DNA of 64,000 bases from positions 1,240,001 through 1,304,000 of the forward strand of contig NZ_VIWU01000001.1 of NCBI RefSeq assembly GCF_007994075.1. Direction: 5' to 3'. Source of the DNA: Pseudonocardia hierapolitana (GTDB lineage: Bacteria; Actinomycetota; Actinomycetes; Mycobacteriales; Pseudonocardiaceae). This document shows, piece by piece, positions 57,882-64,000 of the stretch. The stretch's first letter is position 1, and the number at the start of each line of letters is the position of its first letter. Below the pieces are notes generated by a model. That model saw only the letters and a list, made by a program, of their open reading frames with translations, ran no database searches and was not told the DNA's origin. The position numbers were made by a program, and so were the translations under genes.

Positions 57882-59296
57882 CCGGGGCGCTACTCGAGGC
57901 CCCAGCCGACCCACTAGTTCCGGTCCCGGACGCGCTGTCAGACGCGCTACCGGATGACCTGCTGAACTCCGCGGTGATCAACGCCTGGGTCGATCGGCTG
58001 GCCCGGTTCGACCGGGACGTCCCCGACACCGAACGGATCGACCAACTCCGCGCCCTGGAACGCCTCAAGTCCGCCGCCGCGGCCGCCCAGGCCCGGATCG
58101 CCGTCGACCTGGACACCTCGATGCGGGCCGGGCAGGCCGCCACCGGGCTGCCGGCGCAGCGGCAGGGCCGCGGGGTGGCCGCGCAGGTGGCGCTGGCCCG
58201 CCAGGAATCCCCCTACCGCGGTGGCCGGCACCTCGGCCTGGCCAAGGTCCTGGTCGCCGAGATGCCCCACACCCTGACCGCGCTCGCACACGGTGCGATC
58301 TCCGAATGGCGGGCCGGCCTGCTCGCCCAGGAAACAATCTTCCTATCCCGGGAGCATCGCCAACTCGTCGACGCCCACCTGTGCGCCGACCCCACCGGGC
58401 TGCACGGGTGGGGGGACCGCCGGTTGACCGGCGAGATCCGCAAGATCGCCTACCGGCTCGACCCGGCCGGCTACACCCGGCGCCGCGCGAAGGCCGAATC
58501 GGAACGCCGGGTCACCTCCCGGCCGGCCCCGGACGTCATGGCCCGGGTCACCGCGCTGCTCCCCGTCGCCCACGGGGTCGCCGTCCACGCCGCCCTGCGC
58601 AAAGCCGCGGACACCGCGATCGCGGCCGGGGACGGGCGCACCCGCGGCCAGCTGATGGCCGACACCCTCGTGCAACGCGTCACCGGGCAGGCCACCGCGG
58701 ACGGGGTGCCGGTGGAGATCCACCTGATCATGACCGACCGGACCCTGCTCGGCGAAGGTCAAGGCGACGGCGACGGCAGTGAGCAGCCGGCGCAGCTGGC
58801 CGGGTACGGGCCGATCCCGGCCGGCCTGGCCCGCCGACTCGCCGTCTCCGCCGCCGAAACCGAGACCGCCTGGCTGCGGCGGCTCTACAGCAGGCCCGAC
58901 AGCGGGCGGCTGGTCGGGATGGACTCGACCCGGCGGGTGTTCCCGGCCGGGCTGGCCCGGTTCATCGAGATCCGCGGCCAGTACTGCACCACCCCATGGT
59001 GCGACGCCCCGATCCGCCACATCGACCACGCCCTACCCCACCACCAGAACGGGGCCACCTCGGCGGACAACGGCAACGGCACCTGCGCCCAATGCAACTA
59101 CGCCCGCCAAGCACCCGGCTGGAAAGTCCGACCCGAGCCCGGGCCCCGGCACACGCCGCGGATCACCACACCGACCGGCCACGGCCACCACAGCACCGCA
59201 CCGGCGCCTCCCGGACACCCGAGGTCCGAGCGACGTCACCCCGCAGGACGACGAGCCCACCGCGCTACTGCTGAAAGGGCGAGTCTCCTGATTTGA
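57875..59296 (+). CDS. DUF222/HNH endonuclease (13E12-repeat family)
   Basis: 473 aa. The long DUF222 helical region (LERLKSAAAAAQARIAVDLD ... VLVAEMPHTLTALAHGAISEWRAGLLAQET) precedes a C-terminal HNH zinc nuclease fold (YCTTPWCDAPIRHIDHALPH ... NGNGTCAQCNYARQAPGW). Such genes are multicopy in actinobacterial genomes. Their role is unclear, but many are LexA-linked, as the box at 57745 suggests here. The ATG at 57875 lies 9 bp after AAGGA; an ATG at 57866 is an alternative. Its stop shares a base with the next start (TGATG). Confidence 0.88.
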   Translation: MLTGALLEAPADPLVPVPDALSDALPDDLLNSAVINAWVDRLARFDRDVPDTERIDQLRALERLKSAAAAAQARIAVDLDTSMRAGQAATGLPAQRQGRGVAAQVALARQESPYRGGRHLGLAKVLVAEMPHTLTALAHGAISEWRAGLLAQETIFLSREHRQLVDAHLCADPTGLHGWGDRRLTGEIRKIAYRLDPAGYTRRRAKAESERRVTSRPAPDVMARVTALLPVAHGVAVHAALRKAADTAIAAGDGRTRGQLMADTLVQRVTGQATADGVPVEIHLIMTDRTLLGEGQGDGDGSEQPAQLAGYGPIPAGLARRLAVSAAETETAWLRRLYSRPDSGRLVGMDSTRRVFPAGLARFIEIRGQYCTTPWCDAPIRHIDHALPHHQNGATSADNGNGTCAQCNYARQAPGWKVRPEPGPRHTPRITTPTGHGHHSTAPAPPGHPRSERRHPAGRRAHRATAERASLLI

Positions 59297-61101
59297 TGAT
59301 CGGCGTGCCGTCCCCGACCGTGCCGCTCTTCCCCGTCCCCCGCTCGTTCGAGGTGCTCGCCGCGCCCGGACCGGCGCCCGGCGCCCCGGTCGCGGTGCGC
59401 CACGAGCCCGAGCTGCCCGAGCAGGGCTACAGCCTCGTACGCGACGCCGGCGGCACGCAGATCAGCTACCGCGACGACGCCGGGCTGCGCTACGCCCACC
59501 AGACGCTCGACCAGCTGCGCGCCGACCCCGAGCTCTCCCACCGTGCAGTTCGGGTGCGGGACTGGCCGGACTTCCCCGTGCGCGGCTTCATGCTCGACGT
59601 CAGCCGCGACCGGGTGCCCACCCGCCGCACCTTGCGCCGCTACGTGGAGATCCTCGCCGCGGCCCGGATGAACCAGCTCGAGCTCTACACCGAGCACACC
59701 TTCACCTACGCCGGCCACACCGCGGTGTGGGCGGCGGCCAGCCCGCTCACGGTCGACGACATGCGGTGGCTGGACGCGCTGTGCGCCGCGCACGGGATCA
59801 CGCTGGTCGCGAACCAGAACACGCTCGGGCACATGGAGCGCTGGCTCGCCCACGAGCCCTACCGGGACCGCGCCGAGAAGCCCGAGGGCTTCACGATCCA
59901 CGGCCGGCACCGCCGGCCCAGCACACTGCAGCCGACCCCCGAGAACGCCGAGTTCGCCCTCGGGCTGGTGCGTGAGCTCGCCGCCACCGTGCGCGCCCGC
60001 CGCGTGAACATCGGCGCCGACGAGCCGTGGGAGCTGGGCAAGGGCCGGAGCGCCGCCGACGCGGCCGAGCGTGGCCTCGGCCAGGTCTACCTCGACCACC
60101 TGCTGCGCGTGGCCGTCCCGCTGATCGAGGACGGCTACGAGGTCATGTTCTGGGCCGACGTCCTCGCCGACCACCCTGAGGTGGCCGGAGCCCTTCCGAC
60201 GTCGGGCCTGGTGCCGGTGGTGTGGCAGTACGACGGCCCGGTCCATGCCCGGGCCGCCCTCGACCGGGCGACGCCGGAACAACGCCGCCAGTGGGCCGCC
60301 GACGGGTTCGACATGGACGCGCTCGCCGGCGGCTTCCGGGAGCGGGCCAAGGCCCTCACGTCGGCGGGCAGGCCGTTCTGGGTGGCGCCGGGCACCGGGG
60401 CGTGGAACTCGGTCATCGGGCGGCTGGACAACGCGGTGGAGAACCTCCTCGACGCCGCCGAGATCGGCCGCGAACACGGCGCAGGCGGCTACGTGGTGAC
60501 GACGTGGGGCGACCACGGCCACCACGAGCCGCCACCCGTGACGTATCCCGGGCTGCTGTTCGGCGCGGCCGTGAGCTGGTGCCTGGACAGCAACCGCGAG
60601 ATGGATCTCGCCGCGGCGCTCGACCGCATCGTCTTCGACGGCCCCGGCCTCGGGTCTGCGCTCATCGCGGCGGGCTCGGTCGCCGACGTGGTCGACGCAC
60701 CGCTCCTCAACGGCTCCGCGCTCTCCGCCGTGCTGTTCGGGCGCGAGGACGTGCCTGCCGTCGCACCCGAGGCGCTCGCCGAGGCCGAGCGCGTGCTGTC
60801 GGCGGCGACCGACGCCCTCGCGCACGCCCGGCCGGCCGCCGCCGACGGCGACATCGCGGTGAGGGAGACCGCCCATGCCATCGCGATCGCCCGGTTCGCG
60901 CTGGCGCTCCTCGCCGCGGGCGGGGTCGCCCGGCTGACGCCCGCGGCCGCCGGGGACCTGCTGCACCGGCTGGACGCGCTGCTCGTCGAGCAGCGCGCGT
61001 GCTGGCTGCTCAGCGCCCGCCCTGGGGGCCTGGACGACAGCATCGCGACGTTCGCCCCGCTGCGATCCGCCCTCGTGGAGCGGGCGGCAGCGCGTCAGTA
61101 G
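59296..61101 (+). CDS. GH20-like beta-N-acetylhexosaminidase
   Basis: 601 aa. The N-terminal zincin-like GH20b part leads into a TIM barrel: PVRGFMLDVSRDRVPTRRTL, MNQLELYTEHTFTYAG, NQNTLGHMERW and the catalytic Asp-Glu in NIGADEPWELG. There is no signal peptide, so it would work on internalised amino-sugar oligomers. The last third is helical. It is convergent with, and overlaps by 7 bp, the deacetylase gene. Alternative substrates cannot be excluded. Confidence 0.85.
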   Translation: MIGVPSPTVPLFPVPRSFEVLAAPGPAPGAPVAVRHEPELPEQGYSLVRDAGGTQISYRDDAGLRYAHQTLDQLRADPELSHRAVRVRDWPDFPVRGFMLDVSRDRVPTRRTLRRYVEILAAARMNQLELYTEHTFTYAGHTAVWAAASPLTVDDMRWLDALCAAHGITLVANQNTLGHMERWLAHEPYRDRAEKPEGFTIHGRHRRPSTLQPTPENAEFALGLVRELAATVRARRVNIGADEPWELGKGRSAADAAERGLGQVYLDHLLRVAVPLIEDGYEVMFWADVLADHPEVAGALPTSGLVPVVWQYDGPVHARAALDRATPEQRRQWAADGFDMDALAGGFRERAKALTSAGRPFWVAPGTGAWNSVIGRLDNAVENLLDAAEIGREHGAGGYVVTTWGDHGHHEPPPVTYPGLLFGAAVSWCLDSNREMDLAAALDRIVFDGPGLGSALIAAGSVADVVDAPLLNGSALSAVLFGREDVPAVAPEALAEAERVLSAATDALAHARPAAADGDIAVRETAHAIAIARFALALLAAGGVARLTPAAAGDLLHRLDALLVEQRACWLLSARPGGLDDSIATFAPLRSALVERAAARQ

Positions 61102-62087
61102 GGGGCCGCGGCCGCCGCGTACCGGTCGGCGGGACCTTCCTTGCCGGTCGGGTAGGAGATCACGGCCGGGTTGCCGTCGGAGGTGTAGCGGGTGGCGGGG
61201 CTCGCCGCCATCTTGTCGAGCCACACCGTGGACCCGAACTCGGCTTCGCTCCCGTCCGGGCCCTGGGAGCGGATCCGCGGGATGGCCTGCGGGGTGAACT
61301 CCTCGGCGAACGGCGACGGCGCCGGGTTCGCGCCCACCAGCAGCACGCCCGAGTAGTCGTACCCGTCACCACGGGCGGCCAGTTGCGGGTCCCGCGGCCG
61401 CGCGCCGAACGGGAGCGCGAGCGTGGCGGGCCGGTGGCCGGGGACCGCCTGCCGGATCGCCGTGTCGCCGCGGGCGATGTCCTGCCGCGCCTTCTCCGCA
61501 GGCGCGGTGCGCAGGTTCAGGTGGCTGAAGGTGTGGTTGCCGATCTCGAACCCGTTGTCGTGCAGCCAGCGCATGGCCGCCGCGCCCGGCTCACCACCGC
61601 CGAACGGCTCGGCGTTGACGTACATGCTCGCCACCGGCCGGAACCCCGGGTGGGCGGCGGCGACGTCGAGGATGATGCGCACGGCGGTACCGGGCGCGGG
61701 CGTGCCGTCCGGGCCGAGCGTGATCTGGGTCGGGTCGCCGTCGTCGAACGTCAGCACGACGGGGTGCGCACCGGCCGGGACGTCGATGCGCCCGGCGGCG
61801 AGATCGGCCGTGGTGACGGGCACGTAGTTCTCGCGCGCGAGCCGTTCCAGCTCGGCCCGGAAATCGTCCGGGGTGCGGTCGTAGACCGACGTGGGCGTGG
61901 CGATGACCCGGTGGTACATGAGCACCGGAATGCGGCCGAGCTCGTTGGCCTGAACCTGCGCTGGATCGACGGGCGCAGGGGCCGGGGCCGCAGGCGCAGA
62001 AACGGATTGTGCGTTGTCGGAATCCGTTCCGCAACCGGCGGCGAGAAGCACGGCGACCGACGCCGCGACGATACGCAACCGAGGCAT
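61095..62087 (-). CDS. Polysaccharide deacetylase-family lipoprotein
   Basis: 330 aa. Lipoprotein signal VAASVAVLLAAGC with lipobox LAAGC near residue 19, an Ala/Pro linker, then a NodB-type deacetylase: LMYHRV, LTFDDGDPTQITL (metal Asp) and IGNHTFSHLNL (metal His pair). Probably membrane-anchored and acting on cell-envelope glycans. It is divergent from the DUF4015 glycosidase gene (123-bp gap), which suggests joint work on the same polymer. Confidence 0.9.
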   Translation of the reverse strand: MPRLRIVAASVAVLLAAGCGTDSDNAQSVSAPAAPAPAPVDPAQVQANELGRIPVLMYHRVIATPTSVYDRTPDDFRAELERLARENYVPVTTADLAAGRIDVPAGAHPVVLTFDDGDPTQITLGPDGTPAPGTAVRIILDVAAAHPGFRPVASMYVNAEPFGGGEPGAAAMRWLHDNGFEIGNHTFSHLNLRTAPAEKARQDIARGDTAIRQAVPGHRPATLALPFGARPRDPQLAARGDGYDYSGVLLVGANPAPSPFAEEFTPQAIPRIRSQGPDGSEAEFGSTVWLDKMAASPATRYTSDGNPAVISYPTGKEGPADRYAAAAAPY

Positions 62088-62210
62088 GGGAGGACGCTAC
62101 CCGGGAGGCCACCCGGATTATGACTTGATCACACAATGGTGTTGTTCCAGCACACGGACGGTCCGGGTAATGCGAGAGTGATCACCTTCCACCGTGTCGA
62201 AGGAGTTCCG

Positions 62211-63785
62211 ATGGACCGCCCGGTGTCCGCGCCCCACCGGTACCTGGTGCCGGGCGCGATCGCGTTGATCGTCGCCGGCATGTTGGTTCTGGTCGTGGCG
62301 TGGCTGCAGCCGGACGTCACCGTGACCGGCGTGGCCGACGGCGGATCCTTCACCCCCGCAGCCCTTCGTGACGTCCAGATCACCGCGCTCGCCGACCCGT
62401 CGCAGGTCGAGGTGCTGCTCGACGGTGCCCCGGCACCCGTGCGCCGTGACGGGGTGCGCTTCGTCCTCGACGCGTCGGCGCTCCCCGAGGGCGAGCACAC
62501 CCTGCAGGTCCATTCCCCGGACGCGGCGATGCCGCTGCCCGGCACCGGCACGACGATCGACTTCACCGTCGACGCCACCCCGCCCGCCCTGTTCGTCGAC
62601 CCGGTCCCCCCGACGGCGCTCGACGCGTCCGCGGAGGTCAAGGGCCGGGTCGAGGGCGCTGACGAGCTACTCGTCAACGGCGCGCCGTTCGAGCTGGACG
62701 ACGACGGCGCCTTCACCGTCACGGAGTCGGCCGGTGCCGCCGACGTCGACCTGCTCGCGCGCGACGAGGCCGGCAACACGGTCGCGCAGAAGGTGCCGAT
62801 CCCGGTGCAGCACCCGGGCATGCGCGCGGTGCACATGACCGCGCAGGCGTGGAGCGCGCCGTCGCTGCGAGAGCCCGTGCTGCAGCTGGCGAAGGACGGC
62901 GCCATCGACACGATCCAGCTGGACATCAAGGACGAGAGCGGCGAGGTGGGCTACGCCTCCCAGGTGCCGCTGGCCGTCGAGATCGGCGCGAGCAAGGGCT
63001 ACTACGACGCGCGCGCGGTGCTGGACCAGATGCACGCGGCGGGGATTCGCGTCGTCGGGCGGATCGTGGCGTTCCGCGACCCCGTGCTCGGGGCGGCATC
63101 GTGGCGCGACGGCCACCACGAACGGCTGGTGCAGAACGCGAACGGCACCCCCTATACGAGTGGTTACGGTCAGTACTCGTTCACGAACTTCGCCAATCCC
63201 GAGGTGCGCTCCTACAATGTGGCGCTGGCCGAGGAGGCGGCCGGGCTCGGGTTCGACGAGATCCTCTACGACTACGTGCGGCGCCCGGACGGCCCGATTT
63301 CCGGAATGCATTTCGAGGGCCTCACGACGACCCCCGAGCAGTCGATCGCCGACTTTCTCGCGGAGACCCGACCGGCGGTGCGCAAGCACGGCGCGCTGCT
63401 CGGCGCGTCGGTTTTCGGGATAGCGGCGACCCGCCCCACCCAGATCGCACAGGACATCGTCTTGATGGCGCCGTACACCGACTACGTGGCGCCGATGGTG
63501 TACCCGTCGCACTGGGGTCGCGGGGAGTACGGCGTGATGAGCCCCGAGTCGTCGCCCTACGACATCACCGCGCGCTCGCTCGCCGACTTCGTGAAGCTCA
63601 CGCAGGGCACTCCCACCTCGGTGATCCCGTGGCTGCAGGCGTTCACGCTCCGGGTGCCCTACGGTGCGGCCGAGGTGCGCGCGCAGATCGATGCCACCGA
63701 GGCCAACGGCATCCGCTCGTTCATCCTCTGGGACCCGAACTGCCGCTACACGCAGGCCGCCGCGTTGCGGCCCGCGTCGCAGTGA
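62211..63785 (+). CDS. Putative glycoside hydrolase (DUF4015/GH13-like barrel), membrane-anchored
   Basis: 524 aa. One N-terminal membrane anchor (YLVPGAIALIVAGMLVLVVA) is followed by Ig-like beta domains to about 225 and a DUF4015 TIM barrel. The barrel shows IDTIQLDIKDESGEVGY, VVGRIVAFRDPVL, GFDEILYDYVRRPDG and MVYPSHWGRGEYG. The protein would face the cell wall. The ATG at 62211 has a strong AAGGAG. Such proteins are linked to endo-galactosaminidase-like activities on exopolysaccharide. Confidence 0.87.
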   Translation: MDRPVSAPHRYLVPGAIALIVAGMLVLVVAWLQPDVTVTGVADGGSFTPAALRDVQITALADPSQVEVLLDGAPAPVRRDGVRFVLDASALPEGEHTLQVHSPDAAMPLPGTGTTIDFTVDATPPALFVDPVPPTALDASAEVKGRVEGADELLVNGAPFELDDDGAFTVTESAGAADVDLLARDEAGNTVAQKVPIPVQHPGMRAVHMTAQAWSAPSLREPVLQLAKDGAIDTIQLDIKDESGEVGYASQVPLAVEIGASKGYYDARAVLDQMHAAGIRVVGRIVAFRDPVLGAASWRDGHHERLVQNANGTPYTSGYGQYSFTNFANPEVRSYNVALAEEAAGLGFDEILYDYVRRPDGPISGMHFEGLTTTPEQSIADFLAETRPAVRKHGALLGASVFGIAATRPTQIAQDIVLMAPYTDYVAPMVYPSHWGRGEYGVMSPESSPYDITARSLADFVKLTQGTPTSVIPWLQAFTLRVPYGAAEVRAQIDATEANGIRSFILWDPNCRYTQAAALRPASQ

Positions 63786-63816
63786 GCGCTCGGCGTGCCG
63801 AGGCCGTACCGACCCG

Positions 63817-64000
63817 TCAGTCGCCCTTCACGTTCAGGACCTGCCGCAGCGTGTGGTCCACCGTGACCAGGTCCTTCGCGTCCTCCATCACGACGTCGAT
63901 GGACTTGTAGGCCTCCGGGATCTCGTCGAGGAACGCCGCCGCGTTGGAGGCCCGCCACTCGATGCCCTCCATCGCCTCGGCGAGCTGCTCCACCGTGAAC
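63817..64000 (-). CDS. rtcB: RtcB-type RNA ligase, C-terminal 60 residues
   Basis: The reading frame is cut by the right edge. The visible end (MEGIEWRAS ... LDEIPEAYKSIDVVMEDAKD then LVTVDHTLRQVLNVKG) matches the C-terminus of RtcB, the GTP- and Mn-dependent ligase that joins 3'-phosphate RNA ends. The catalytic part lies outside the window. Confidence 0.85.
   Translation of the reverse strand, partial: FTVEQLAEAMEGIEWRASNAAAFLDEIPEAYKSIDVVMEDAKDLVTVDHTLRQVLNVKGD

Overview
The window is a high-GC actinobacterial chromosome segment. GTG starts, many TetR/XRE/SARP regulators, an arsenate reductase of the actinobacterial type, a DUF222/HNH (13E12-type) gene behind a mycobacterial-style LexA box, and a DUF397/XRE/DUF574-methyltransferase set all point to a Pseudonocardiaceae-like genome, probably Pseudonocardia. 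That assignment is inferred from gene style, not from a marker gene. No rRNA, tRNA, CRISPR array, transposase or phage gene was seen.

Layout. 1-5.2 kb: an arabinoside uptake and use locus. It holds a sugar ABC transporter (the second permease runs off the left edge), a divergent GH51 arabinofuranosidase and a LacI regulator, with CGAAACTTTCG-type operators between the divergent genes. 5.4-8.0 kb: DUF397 protein, XRE regulator and DUF574 methyltransferase. 8.1-9.0 kb: decayed DNA with a SARP/ATPase regulator remnant. 9-18.7 kb: stand-alone metabolic and regulatory genes (P450, epoxide-hydrolase-like lipoprotein, DinB protein, three regulator/enzyme pairs, manganese catalase). 19.2-27.8 kb: SNF2 ATPase, MEDS/ATPase regulator, flippase, arsenic genes, a cold-shock-like protein and a group-2 sigma factor. 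27.9-37.7 kb: flavoproteins, regulators, two SARP genes each next to a very small cysteine-containing protein, and an aldo/keto reductase.

37.6-57.2 kb is the most coherent part: an apparently complete route from glycine betaine to pyruvate. A BCCT transporter would import betaine. A three-component Rieske system (oxygenase, ferredoxin, flavin reductase) would give dimethylglycine, a DMGDH-like enzyme would give sarcosine, and heterotetrameric sarcosine oxidase SoxBDAG would give glycine. GlyA would make serine using the methylene-THF produced by the demethylations, and SdaA would give pyruvate. FolD and PurU dispose of surplus one-carbon units as formate. IclR and GntR/FCD regulators flank the two halves. 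Between them lies a 0.77-kb gene-free segment full of palindromes. The cyclodeaminase gene in this operon carries an in-frame, 102-bp MITE-like palindromic insertion, and the FolD has Ile at the usual catalytic Lys position.

57.2-64 kb: a repeat-bearing gap, an SOS box and DUF222/HNH gene, a GH20-like hexosaminidase, a deacetylase lipoprotein, a DUF4015-type glycoside hydrolase and the C-terminal end of RtcB.

The strongest candidates for something undescribed are the palindromic insertion element in the cyclodeaminase gene (53503-53604), the nested double palindrome at 43452-43521, and the variant FolD in the betaine operon.
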